Shown: in pieces, positions 10,066-40,439 of the stretch
How the letters are laid out: every line of letters begins with the position of its first letter
How positions within the stretch are numbered: position 1 is the stretch's first letter
NCBI GenBank assembly: GCA_000310025.1
Contig: FN648455.1
Location: 1 to 64,000 of the forward strand
Direction of reading: 5' to 3'
Origin: Ectocarpus siliculosus
Lineage: Eukaryota; Sar; Phaeophyceae; Ectocarpales; Ectocarpaceae
DNA: 64,000 bases
The notes under the pieces: model-generated
What the model was told of the DNA's origin: nothing
What the model saw: only the letters and a program-made list of their open reading frames with translations
Database searches by the model: none
Made by a program: the position numbers and the translations under genes

Positions 10066-10735
10066 GCCCGGGTGTACTTGAAGGGGACGCCTTGTTTGAG
10101 AAGAGCGTTGGGGGGGCTCACCTTGGTGGCGAGATTCTTGAGGAATTTCCGGTAGTAGCTGAGTCCACCGAGAAGACTCCGAATCTGTTTGACATTCGTC
10201 GGCGGCGGCATGTGTGTGAGTGCCCGAACCTTGACGCCATCAGGGCTGACGCCGGCCGGGGAGATGGTGTGACCGAGGAAGTTGGCGTGTGTGGCGCCGA
10301 CGCGAGCTTTCCCCGGGGACAGTTTGACGTTGTACTGACGCAGCCGTTTAAAGAGTTCGATCATGTTGAGCACGTGTCTCAGAGGTTCCTCATCGAAACA
10401 GATGACATCGTCCAGATACGCAAGCACACGCTCCAGACCGTGCACCACTCGATTGATTACCTTGACGAACCAAGACGGACTGGCGTTGGCTCCCTGCGGC
10501 ATACGAAGCCATTCGAACAGCTGCGTGGGAGTGCAAAAGGTCGATGAGCGGGACGGTGTCTTCGTCACAAACGATCTGGTGAAAAGCCGAGTTGAGGCCG
10601 AAGATGGAGAAAAATTTCCCGGTGCACAGAGAATCCAAGATACCGTCCACACGAGGGAGAGGTTGTCCACCCAATCCACCAGGGCATTTAGACGCTTGTA
10701 GTTGACGGTGATGCCACACTCCTTAGCAGAGGGTA
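10040..10735 (-). pseudogene. Ty3/gypsy reverse transcriptase, 5'-truncated, inactive
   Basis: Two overlapping frames give RT motifs: CGVTVNYKRLNALV or a close variant at about 10,700, FSIFGLNSAFHQI (motif A), MPQGANASPSWF, VLAYLDDVICFD (motif C, YLDD intact) and FLGHTISPAGV. Motif A normally reads F-x-x-x-D-L and here has Gly in place of the first catalytic Asp. A frame change near 10.6 kb separates motif A from motif C. The N-terminal part of RT is missing, cut at about 10,735. Confidence 0.85.
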
Positions 10736-11080
10736 CAGTATTCCAGCTGGTCGTGTGTTTAAGTTTTGGTGGCCACAGGGGAGCGTAGATGTTGTCAAAT
10801 GGTTATTGGGTGGTGGGGAGGCCTGTTGATGTGAGCTTGAATGCGGCCCGAGTCCAGAAGCAGCGCTAATAGTAGCGGGTGAAATCAGCGTGCGGCAGGT
10901 GAAGATCCGAATCGTGTTTGTTTGCAACCACAGAAAACATTTGGGCCATCATGTAAGGGGTTCACGTGTTCCAGGCCACCGTTCCCGTTGGGATGGTATA
11001 TCGGTGCGCTCCCTCTTTACCCACGCGAAGTAGTTTGTATATGAGCACGGAGAGGGTGAAGCTAAATTGTAGTCTTCTTG
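10735..11080 (-). pseudogene. Second, more diverged gypsy integrase fragment
   Basis: Across several frames the minus strand here matches the integrase of the main element: the HP-x-x-N-x-G...H-V-N box, MMAQMFSVVANKHD, LHLPHADF and, at the 3' end, DQLEYC. The same blocks appear in the main copy as HPQTNRGTERVNH, MAQMLAVVANEQQ, LPHAEF and DQLEYC. It carries stops and indels. Its end abuts the RT start directly, so the two pieces come from different element copies. Confidence 0.75.
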
Positions 11081-11223
11081 GTTGTTCGAGAGGATGCATT
11101 TGAGGCAACCCCGTTTTCCCCAATTGCAAATTGGGGTTGGTTTCAGTCAGCGCTCTCCACCAGGAAAAGCAATATAGAAATCTTAATCTTGTTATCCTGC
11201 TGAAAATAAATGAAAAAAGCTTA

Positions 11224-11375
11224 TGGCAATCCATGCATTAATCAAATGAAAAATATCATCGCAATCCATACATAAAAATCAAATGAAAAATGTCCGGAAT
11301 TTCCGTACATTTCAATCAAGTCAAAAATGTGATTGCAATCCATACATTAATTAGATGAAAAATGTTGGTTAAACT
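11224..11375. repeat. AT-rich short direct repeats
   Basis: GCAATCCATRCAT followed by a segment like AAATGAAAAATGT appears three times, starting near 11227, 11262 and 11335. The spacing is uneven because a GGAATTTCC-containing insert lies between copies two and three. No gene or element boundary is evident. Confidence 0.6.
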
Positions 11376-13840
11376 AACAGAAGTTCTCCGCTCTTCTATA
11401 GTCTACCGATCCAATAAATCCGCTACTACCGGTGGCGTTGTCGCCTCACTACCGTTCTGGTCTCCGCCGTACTGTTCCAAGCGTGAGAACGAGTATCCTT
11501 GGACTCTAGCCACTCAAGCACACTGCGCACACAAAAGCAACAAAGTCCTGAGAAACTAAACCCTCCTTTTGGAGAGACACAAACGACAGAGGGAGGGCAG
11601 GCAAAGCACACCCAGCGAACTACTTCGAAGTATAATATACTTGTTCTTGTACATTTACATCATCTTCAACTTGCGTACAGTACGGAACCAATCAGGCCTC
11701 TCCGCTGAGGCATGGGGATAGCATCCATTCTCGAAGCCCCGTGGGTCAATAGTTCACAACCCTAACCCCAACCTTGTCGCCTATAACCTTGAGTAATCTG
11801 TTTGTGGAGAAAGCTACTCAAGCCAATCGCCTTGCCCGCCGAAAGACAGAAAGGGCGGTATGCGCGAAAGAGCATGGCCAATACAGTGACCAAAGGGAGA
11901 AGATGGTCGCCTTGCACCGACATGCGATGTCGAGGAGAAACAATGTAGCATAATTTCTTTTGCCCACCAAGGCCAACCCCCCCCCCCCCTCCCCCCTCGC
12001 CGCTGCACTCCGGACATGTCAGAACGGCTCTACAAAGTTCTCAAAATTGAAATCAAACCGACCTCGCACATGCTAAAATATGAAGTACGTTCTCTTGTAG
12101 ACACCATATCTCCAAGCGCCTTGACCGCGCGCCAACCGTTCTTCTTTGTTGGAATTGTCACCAAGAATGCAAGCACCTCCCCTTACATACAGCTTGCCTA
12201 ACGGGGATCGGCCTGTGGTCGGGGCAACCCGGACCTCCCCCAAGACGTCACTACTGTGACTTGATTCAGCCTATAGCCACTCAAAGGAAACGAGTGGGCA
12301 GGATAAAAAAAATGCGTTCAACTCTAGACAAGCAGTCCAAGCCCACCAATCCCGAAGGAAGCAAAAGCTGTCGCGAAAATTATCAAAATAACCTAAAGAA
12401 CGAAGATGACACGACCAGTCACCCGCTGACAACCCCAACTTTGTTGTCCTCTATACTTCCGCCCCTTCCGCACTGCGGTTCCTCTCTTCGGTTCCGCCAA
12501 AGTCTCGTTATTGACTTGTGTAATTTTTATATCGCGTGCTGCCTGCTAGTCTTGTCTCGCCCTTTGAGAAACGACACCATGAAGCTCGCGGCCACCAACG
12601 CAACTGGTGGCTTTGCTGAAGCACTCCAGGTCCTTTCGACATCGTGGCTACACCACGTGTTCGCGAACCTATGTCCAGTTGTCCAGTTTCAGAACAGCTA
12701 CAGCGGTCAGATAGAGCTGCTGTTTCGTGCTTCGCCGGTCCCAGGGTGCACACAGCGCGTATACTTAGTGTGACACCGCGTTGATCCCCCCCTCTCATCC
12801 CAGCCCAAAGATACCACGCGTAACCAGTACATGTTCGCCCTTTTAGTTCGTCAAAAAGACAAACTTGTGAAAAAAAAATGTACCAACACATACCGCATTT
12901 ACTCTGGCAGTAAATCAAGCGTGCATGTACAAAATCAAATCAGCGGTTCCAGCTGCTCATCGTAGCGCCTGACAACACACGCGCGCGGTTCATCAGCTGA
13001 ATCAACTGCTGCAAGATATATACCCAAGTTTTATCTGTTGCCCGTCAAGAGCCGCACTCGAACCTCTTGAACTAAGAAACGCGTTGCTCTTACTTCGTGT
13101 TCGTTCGTGGTGCCATCGAAGGGCCTCGCGAAGAACAGACCAAAATACAAAATCGGGCGGGTCCGAGAGAAACATTACCGGAACCCGTATAGCCAGGCCA
13201 CTCTCTGTCTCCCGCGATAGGTTTCATTTTCGGTTCATGTACGCATTTTAATACTGTAGCTAGGACAAATCTTCCCCCCTTCAGGCATGTCTGATAGGGG
13301 ACAAATATAAATATGAACAGAGGTCTAGGCATAAAATTGTCGTCTTATCCACATGAAAGCAGCAACAAAAAACACCTAGCAGGACGGGAGCGGAGGAAAG
13401 TGCAAGAGGTTCCAACCAAGAGACTCGACGGAACCCGATGCTTGTGCTTCCCCAGTGGCTGTTTCTCCTCGCCGGCACTCTACACTCTACAACAACCAAG
13501 ATAGAAGATAAAAGCGCCGCGCAAGAGCGTTATCAGCTTCTCTCCTTCTCTCGTCTTAGCGGAAACCTAAGTTAAGAGCGTTGTGCATGGTTGGGGCAAT
13601 GGGAGCAGGGAAAAATCAACAAGGCGTCAGATACCACAAGAGTGCGCATCTTGGCAAGGTCTTAAAATATACAGAACAAACACTCCATGCAGCCCCATCT
13701 CAGCGCCACTTTTTCATCGATTCCAACATGAGATCGATTATCTGTACATGTAGTTGCGGCTACTTCATTGTTAAATACTATACGAATGGGGATGTTGTTC
13801 TTCGGCATTCGTTTTCTCTCCAAGTTCTGATTGGTCTGGT
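11376..13840. other. Intergenic between retroelement and MAPK-A 3' end
   Basis: No recognisable gene. An open frame of 170 codons at 12261-12773 (+) has no domain or compositional support. A poly-C tract lies at about 11,978-11,998. Short CCCTAAC/CCTAACCCC phrases at about 11758-11776 resemble telomeric sequence but are too few to call. Confidence 0.5.
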
Positions 13841-13843
13841 GTT

Positions 13844-19457
<5,614 letters not shown>

Positions 19458-22400
19458 GTCGTCGCGTGCACCCGTAAAAGCGCGACTGGTGTCTAGAGGT
19501 AGCCTTTTGTTTGGGCCCAGTAGCCACTTGTATGTCGACGTGTATCGTGCTGTCGACCTGTTTTACGTTAGCCCAGATTCCGGTTGCTTCTCGTGCGCAG
19601 GTCGAGCAAGACAACTCCCGTTAGCCCTTCGGTAGTGCTGCGGCGGGCACGTTCGGAGAAATAGGTGGTGCAGAACCGTACAAGTTAATTCATCCATAGT
19701 AGGTGCGCGTTGACTCCGAGAATGGTGAACCACCCTTCGCTGTCGGACCTTCCATCTGATGCCACCGTCTCCAGTTGTACTACAAGGTCGCACGCTACAG
19801 GGACGACACAGACACGATAGATCCTCGAGAAGACGGTGTCCAACAACCTCATCATCGTTCATTCGCAATTTTTCTACTCCATCGCACTTGTCCTCCAAAA
19901 ACCCAAAAACTGACTACCTATGTCATATAAGGGTACGTGTATCATCCCAAGCGATTGGCCGCTGATTACGGGGATTATCGGTTCATTGCTCTTTAGTTGT
20001 TGCCCAATTGTAAAAAAGCGGGGTCTAAAGTAGGACTTAATGGCATGCGTCAGAACGCGACGGGACGGGGCCTACTCTCCCTCGCAGGACGGTACACACA
20101 GCCAGTACATCGTCAGTTTGATCCCGTTCGTGATTTTGTCATCCCGTCCCACATCATTGTTACCATCCCGCTCGTTTTCCAGTCTCTCTCTTGCCTAAAA
20201 TACCCCGCCCGTGTTGCTCTGGTCGCAGTCAATATGTCGGTCTGACCCATCCAACTGCTATCCTCTCTCTGCTAGAATCTTTTTATGGCACACACACACG
20301 CTTCCTGTACCCGAGAATGAGCAAAAATAGGTTGTGGGAGCTATATATTTTCTGAGGTTGTTTGCAACCCTTGGCGACTTCCATTCGATTGCAGTGACTA
20401 TGTCGTCTTTAGAAAGATTGCAAACACACAAGGCGTCTCCTGGTTGCTGTTGGAATTCTTGCTTCCGTGAACTTGCGTTTGTGTACCTTCGCGATCGTGC
20501 GCACACATGTAAGAATTTGGAGCGTTTTTTATCCAAGAGACAATTCTCAAGGAGGAGGTAAAGAACGAAGTCAGAGTGACTCCGCCACGTAACATCATCG
20601 GGTAAATACAAAATACACCGCCTTGAGGAGGGAGGTGGGATATTGATTTGCAATTATTGCTCCTCGGTGGGAGGAGGCGGAGAGGAGAACATAAGAGAGT
20701 TTAAGAGTAACAGCAAACAACGCACGTGGAGCACATCGTAAACCCGAAAGGGGTCTAAGCCTAACCCCCGTCGAGTCGGGTGGAACACCTTTCGATTACT
20801 GGGGGATGAGCGGCACAGAAAGAGAGTTCCACGAGCGGGTACTGTATAAAACCAAACCCCCTCTCGCCTGTCTGAATCCAAAATTCAAAATATTACTGTT
20901 AGGCGAAAGAGTTTCCGGTCGGACCTCGCGGTGAACGAAGGCTGCAAGAACCTAGAAATTTCGGCATATGTAGCCGTGCTGGGCGAGAGCTACTGTCCAC
21001 AGCAGTAGACTACGACATACTGATATGTGTTGCCGCACTTCAACCTGGTCTCTCCGACTGACCCTCTTTTGGTTCGCCGTAGACAAATATCCGTAAAGTT
21101 CTTGTACGTGTAAGTCTACATGGCCTGTTTACCGTCCACGCGATCCCAACCGAAAGCTAAAAAGGAGACGAGACTTCCTGTACTCACAAACGAGAAGTAG
21201 GGACCGTTTCTGTCGTACAGGCAAAGAAAGGTCCTGTGTCAGTGGTGCACATGTAGGCAAGACAGTGCACCTTCTATGATGTGTCAAATAGACGAAGAAA
21301 GGGTGCCTGCCAGGCCGACGAAAACAACACATCGTGTCACACACATCAAAGGCTGTTGCGCATAAAAACACGCATTGATGACTGCTAGCTGGTACACGTC
21401 CCTGCCGCTCGCTGTGTGTATTGCATAGGCTTAGGGTTAGGGTTAGGGTTAGAGGTTTAGACTATATTACCCAGAAGGATACCTCAAGATCGATGCCAAT
21501 CCCTCACGTGCCTCACTTACGTACCGTGGATCCACCGCCGCAGCAGTACCGGAGTCTCCTGTCTACATGGAGAAGCACCAACAGAAACGAAGAGGCCATC
21601 GTATGTGTGTACATCATTGCATGCTGCAGGTGTATCTGAAAACTCCCACGTGTCGTTCGGTTGGTTCACACGGAACACTATTATGAAGCCGCACCTTTGC
21701 TGGATGGATCCTGTTGGACCGGCCTGCTGCTGGGCTGGATCCTGCTCTCTGCTCGAAGAGCAAGCAGGTTTCTTTGCTGCCAGCCGCGTCTCTTGTTGGA
21801 CGGTGGCGGGTTGTTGTGTGCGCGTGCGTCAGCTGGGCACGAAGAATCCGGATGACTCGCACCAGTCAAGCGGGGTTGCGAACTTGACCCGTTGTGGTTC
21901 AATTTGCACTTGAAGAATGAATGCGAAGTGAGGATCGGTTCTCCTCCGAATCCAGTCAGTCCGCCGTGTTTTTTGGCGGGGCAAATGTTTTCTCAAAGCA
22001 CGACTGCGCGACTGCGCGCGCGCGTGTGGGGCGCACACCAACCGGCCAAACGGCCACTCGCCTCGTCTGGCGACAGAAAAATTGACAGACTCTGACTCTG
22101 CAATACGTACCTCGTGGGCTGTTTCGACCCTCACCACTCTGGCCGCTCGAGAGCAGGGAGGGGGAGATCGGGACGGGGGCACAGCTGCACGCGTGGACCA
22201 CCATCGGATCGGATCCAGGATCCTAGATCACCCACAGAAGCTGGCTGAAGGTGCGGCGCAACCCAGGCACGCACGCACCCACGCACGCACGTGTTTGTTG
22301 GGTGTTGCAGGATCGGCCAGCTGCTGGTGCTGTTTCTCCACGCCGGCTCTCCCCCTCCCGTGCGTATGAGTCGGTTGCGTGTGCATGCCCGAGGCTGTGA

Positions 22401-22575
22401 AGTACGCTCGGGTGCCTGGAAGTAAACGCAATATATGTCTAACCGTTCGTAGCGCTGCTGCTTTGCCACCTGCCCATCAATTCCTCCAAGTCCCGCCGCA
22501 TTTGCCGCACACGACGCTCCGTTATCCTGTGTTTCAGTCTCCCTCGCGAGGGCGAAGTAGCGCAGCAGCAGCAGA
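19458..22575. promoter_or_regulatory. Bidirectional intergenic region between the two MAPK genes
   Basis: The 3.1-kb space between the two divergent start codons should hold both promoters and 5' untranslated regions. No core promoter motif could be recognised with confidence. It contains an interstitial TTAGGG run (21430-21451) and an ACGCACGCACCC-type short repeat near 22268-22290. Short open frames here have no domain support. Confidence 0.45.
21430..21451. repeat. Interstitial telomeric repeat (TTAGGG)n
   Basis: Three perfect TTAGGG units plus a partial one, followed by a degenerate TTAGAGGTTTAG. This is the telomere repeat type of brown algae and many other eukaryotes. It is too short for a chromosome end and lies between two genes, so it is an internal relic, for example from double-strand-break repair. 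Confidence 0.85.
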
Positions 22576-35050
<12,475 letters not shown>

Positions 35051-38000
35051 GCTAGGTGTAAGGTTGGAAGGGGTTACAGCCTGCCGTGACGTCTCAAGAG
35101 CTAACACGTTGTTCAGAGGGACGTTTTTCTAGCGCCTCGACGACCTGACTTTCTTCGAGAGAGGGTTTGAGCCTTCAAGGGACCCCATGGCAAAACAAAC
35201 GAAAACAGAGGGGAAAACATGGAAAAACTTCAAATGTAGGTCATGCTTGGGAACCGATATTCTGCTGTCGTAAAACTTCATGCTTGGCACACTCGATGGT
35301 AGGTGACAGCATAGCCGCCGCCACCCACATGAACATTTATTTCTGGAGACTCGACATGATCCCCTATCTCTCGTTTTTGTAGCTGGACGTTAGGCAACTG
35401 TTTGATATGCCATGGTGCGAATGGGGAAAGCGAGCTCCCGACGTACTTCTCCCGCTCCGGTGTTTTTCTAAGCACATCAGTCTGTTCAGTTACAGTCGAC
35501 CATGTCACATACTTCGCAAGGGAAGATGTGACGGGCAAGGCCGCAAACTCGATTACCCTGCAAGCTGAATGCTACATAACGCTTTTTGCGCTAGTCGCTC
35601 GGTCTCATATCTTCCTCTCGCTCCACACCACCCCCTCTTCCCTTTGCAACAGCATCGGTCGTGGCTTGTCACACACACACACTACCCGTGGGTCGTAACG
35701 CCGTCTGTGGTTGTCTTCTAACCTGCGACAAAAAACTTTGATGTTGCATGCCTCGCCCGCCGTGCTCGTTCGGTTTCGCACCCTCGTGTTTTGATTGTCG
35801 GACCCGCTGTTCCGCGATGTTACTTCAAGGTTCCATCAACTCAAGTTCGGGAGGGCGAGGGCCAGGAATGCCGGGCGGCGGTCCCACGACGACATGCCGG
35901 ACCCCACAGCTGGCAAGAGACATTACTTTTGAAAGATGATAGGACACCATCGTTCCGTGTAGTTGCATACCGTTTTCTTTTTTACGGCTGGGCACGTTTT
36001 CCACGTACTTTGGACCGCTTCTTTGAAGCATGAGACAGAACCTTGATCCCTCGCACCCCACCCCGCACGCGTCAATGGACAACTGCCGTCCTTCCCCATC
36101 AGGTATAAGGGCACCCAAGCGCTGAACTGAAGACAGCAAGATAGAAGCCATGGGACAGACACCGCTCACGCTCGCAGCGAGCACGAGGAGGGCGACGAGG
36201 GGGTGCAGAGCACCAGTCACAAACGGCAGCAAACACGGCAAGCATGAGCATGATGCCGTTTGTATCGAATGTTTCGTCAACGAACGTGAGACAACGAACA
36301 AGGCTTATCTATTCGCCCAGCGCGATGAGGGCAGTGGAACCTTGGTGCAGCTTCGAAGCAGCCCACGCCTATGCATGTGAGAATTGGGATCGAGGATTAC
36401 CCTCAAAAGACGATTTATGTGAGGATTATATGTACGTATGATATGTCGGGTCTGGTACATTACGCATTTTGCTTCCGCCACCCTTGCTTGGGAAGTAAGT
36501 CAAAACGGGCTGTCAGAGTACAATAGACAAAGGTCACCAGCACAAGCAACAGGCAAGAGGAGTCTTTGTCCTATGGCGCATACGCAACATCGTGCACGCA
36601 CGCGGATGAGAATCGGGGGGTATTACCCTGTTTGGGGAAGGGAAGAGGGTGTCTTGGGCACGAACCATTTTATTAAGATTGGACTGATCAATTCGTGCTA
36701 TTACACCAGGGATGTCTGCGTAACTTCGCCTTGCCGCCTATTGCAAGCAATCTACTCGAACACCATCGAGACTCCGGACAGCTGCTGTATTGTATAGACA
36801 TGCTTTTGCGAAACCTGATGATTTGGATTCATGGAGCGACAGAGGGTGGGGAGCGAGCTATGCTTCGCGGACCCACCCCACGTGGGTAATCTGTCGAATG
36901 TAAACATTTTCTTCGTTTGTGGATACTATCTCGTGCATAGGCAGTGGGCGGAGCGTATGATGTAGCATAGGTGCACCTCAAAGGTATGATGGTGAATGAC
37001 GTAGTTCGTGTCCGGTTTTTGTTTGGATTCAAGTCGGGGTTTGCCCCCACACAACGGGTTACCAACGGTCGATTCCAATGCGCCCATCAGGCCCTCGTTG
37101 CTATGCCTTGGATGCGGCTTCTCCGAACTCCAGGCGTCAAAACTGAAATGGTGCAAAAGGAAACATATTGACTAGTGTCAAGTATTTTATACGCTATGGA
37201 TGACACCGCCTTTGAGCGTGTCGACGGGGAAGGGCGTGACGTTGTTCTCTGTTTTTTTACGATGGTTTTTCGTCCGTACCTGTGCATATTCTTTTACATA
37301 GTTGCTTCTACTTCGTTAACTTGCTGAACGACGGTCGCACGTTGTAAATCATATTTCGTGTCAAGAATGAGGGCACCATTCTATCGTGGTCGCCACGCCC
37401 CCCGGACTGTGGCGGGGTAGTGTGATTCGTTCTGATTCTATCTTTGTACGAACTCGGTGGACAGATTAGCTTCTTTTGGCAGCAACGGGTGGGTGTATGT
37501 GTGTGTCGCAAGCATAAACATTAAACAGGCTAGACTTCGATCAGCCCCACGTCAGACCAACTAGCTTGTCGTATAGAGGATACAGCAGTTTTACATGCAA
37601 TTTTGGGCAGGCCAAGAAACTGAGGAATTTTTCGGGAGGGTTGGGAAACGAATCGATGTGCAAGTCCTTGTGTAAAGCAACGAAGTTTGGAAATACTCCG
37701 GTTTGTCAGACGGCGGCATAGTTTCAAACCTTTTGGTTTGCTTCGCGGTCGGGTCTATGCATGCATCGACGACACGTGGCAAGATCTACCGATCAATGTA
37801 CGTCACGGGGACAGGAGGAGAGAGGAAAGAGTGGGGGCAAATTTTTCAGTGTTGGGGAGGAAGGATATTTATAGTGTGAGTGAACATAAAGGGGGGGGAA
37901 ATCTTTGCGTATTTTTAGAGAGAAACTTGTCGTCCTGTGACAGCAGCAGAAGGGCGTACCAATATAATATGTGTGGGCAAACGATGTCTGGCGGTAAACA

Positions 38001-40380
38001 GCACCCGGCACTGTCGCATGACTGTCGGGACTTTCGGCGTTGGTCGACGGGTAGATATGCGTCCCAGGATAGTGTGCACACGATAAGCGAACACTACTGC
38101 TGTGGCACGAAACAGATGGGACGGTAGTAACAATGTTGGGCAAAAAGGCAGGCAGGCTTCACCACGTCAGAGGGATCTACTGTGCTTACTAGTTGGGTAA
38201 AATGGAGTGGCTGGGGGGAGTGGGTAAGAAGCGCAGGACTGGAATTGTGCGATCAGGACAGGCTGTGCGGGTGGGAGGCATGGTGAAAGACGCGTGCTTC
38301 GTGAAGGAATGCGACGATCAAAGCTTGTTCCGTCGAGCTTGTTGTTCTTTTTGACCTCTGCGAGGCCGAGGCCGTCGTTGATTGCGGTGCCCGCTCTCAG
38401 TCGCAAGCGCTCGTAACGTAACACAGTCCGCTTGGAGGTGCTCGAGAGTCCGGTGATCTATATTGTGGATGTAGAGTCCAAGAACTCGTGTACAAGGATA
38501 GGCGATGGGCGCGGTTTGGGGTATACAATGTCGGTTCGTGGGCGGAGGAGGGGAGATGACGCTGAGATTTTAGCACGAGGCGTAACAATGAAATCGGTCT
38601 GTGTGGCTGCGGGACGAGGGGTGTAGTCACGGTTCTTCACGACGCCCCCTCCCGCACCGTCTTGTATGTCCCGCGGGTGAGCGGGGCGGTTGTGAGAGGT
38701 CCTCTGACCCTACAGTATTACAACTTTGTTTGATGACACGTCGCTTTCATGAGAGCGGTCAGCGGGGGATGGTGACAATTATCACAGCTTTATTGGAACG
38801 AAGTGGTGACGGCGGCCATGCCCGAAGCTCTCGCATCGGGCATCGAGAAGAGAGCAACGTCAAGGCCATGAACACGACAGGCGCGATTGCTCGAATCCCT
38901 CGCGCATCAAATCACCAGCGTGACGAAAAGTGACGGGCACCACGGCGGCGTGAAACGAGAGTTCGCCCAAAATGTTTCTTAATTCATACAGACGTGCCGG
39001 GAAGAGTCACACACAGCCATCGTCTGTGCCCGGCCAACGGCCCCCACCCATCACGCCCCGTTTCTCAAACCAACACCTACGCAGCCCTTTTCTTGGACAC
39101 CACGAAGTATGCTTCACTTGTTTGTTTTCGGCGCAGCATCACCAACCGATACCCCGAAACACCAAAACGTCTTCGGGGGTGTCCTCAAGCGAGGTCGATT
39201 GCCAGACAAGCCTGTTGACCCCTGCACAACAATAGTTTTATCCTCAAACTGGTCACTGCCTCCGACCACCCTGCCCTCCTGTTACCACAAAAATCTAGCA
39301 TTTAGTGGCGTTGTTGAACGGCCTTGGTTGGTGTTGATTCATTCCTGCAGTCGGCACGAGCTCCACCCGGTCTCAACACTCGATCGAAAGCAACTAGACT
39401 ACTGGCACGTTCATCGTTTGGCATTGGTCGACCGGCAGCGTCCATGCTGCCGCAGAGCTCGAGTCGAGGGAGCCAGTCCAAGGGGTCCAGTCAGTTTCAC
39501 TGCCCGGTGGTAGGCCAGTCATCGCCAATCCGGTTTGGCATTCTTGACTTGTTTCTTCCCACCACCGGGTCCGGGGAGAGCTTTCGACGCACAGATGCTC
39601 TGAGCGATCCTCTGCCCAGAGAATACGAAGACCAGGGGGGGGGGGAGCATGCATGATAGGCGTGCTTGTCGTGGTGGGAACTTGATATTTCTACAGTGAC
39701 TGCTGAGGAATGTTGAGGGTGGGTGGTGTGTATGTGTTTAGTCCATCAGGAGGCAATGTTACATGCTTACTAAAGCTTCTCGTCAATCGCATTGTTCTAT
39801 GTACCATGGTACATAGTTTCATGCAAAGGGACAGCATCCCTCCTGCTCAACTGGGACACTACTGCAAATCAAACGTCTTGAGTTGGGAGACCTTCGTAGG
39901 GGATCAGCCACAGTATCCTCCGTGTTGGGGGAAGATGTCACGCCAGCATCAGAAAGAAATATTTGGAAGAGGGGAGCAAAGGCCAACTTCATGAGGGTCA
40001 GTGGTCCAATGACTTGATTGTCTACTCTCGATAGTGCTGCTTGTAGGTGCGCCGATCCTTAACACCAACGAGGTCGGAAACACGCGTGAGTAGAGTTCTA
40101 CCATGAGAGCAAGGGATCGTCGGGGCCGACGCTTACAAACGTGTGGTATGCCTTTTCTTGGGGTATCCAAGATTCTCTTGTCATTCCCTCTAGATTATGC
40201 CTCTCAATGTCGTGTGATGCTTCCTTGAAACATACGCCCCGTCCGGAGAGCAAACTGGTGGTGTTCTTCGTCGGGTATCAAGGCGGGCACAATCGCGGGG
40301 CTGGGATAGAACATGTCTATGCTAATCTTGTTGCGACGGGTTGCTCCTGAGTGGATGCCCTCGTCCTCATTAGGGGTTGA
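35051..40380. other. Long stretch without a convincing gene
   Basis: Scattered short frames only. Two weak candidates for extra 3' exons of MAPK-B: about 35843-35939 (+), which reads open from a CTTCAAG acceptor to TGA, and about 39351-39655 (+), Ser/Arg/Gly rich from a CTGCAG acceptor. Neither has domain support. 3' exons of the minus-strand repeat-protein gene could also lie in the last kilobase. Confidence 0.4.
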
Positions 40381-40439
40381 CTGGCTCAAGGTTTGGTGGA
40401 AGTTCGTTCATTTTGTTCCGTTCTCATTCTCATTCTCAC

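Larger units (their letters stand above)
6226..11090 (-). mobile_element. Degenerate Ty3/gypsy (chromovirus-like) retrotransposon with nested relic
   Basis: Reading along the minus strand the order is integrase relic (about 11080-10735), reverse transcriptase (10735-10040), RNase H (10065-9560), a Ser/Pro/Thr-rich spacer (9560-8650), integrase (8792-7131), chromodomain (about 7145-6960) and Tudor-like domain (about 6815-6635). RT, RNase H and IN in this order mark Ty3/gypsy. Gag, protease and the 5' half of RT are absent. At least four frame changes (near 10.6, 10.06, 8.7 and 7.2 kb) and a substituted catalytic Asp show it cannot encode a working polyprotein. LTRs, primer-binding site and target duplication were not identified. 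Confidence 0.88.

Noticed and set aside
12261-12773. 170-codon + open frame
   Set aside because: No recognisable domain, no exon-like neighbours, mixed composition. Within chance expectation for this GC content.
39324-39656. Ser/Arg-rich + frame with a CTGCAG acceptor
   Set aside because: No partner exon in phase and no domain. Kept only as a weak 3' exon candidate in the regional note.
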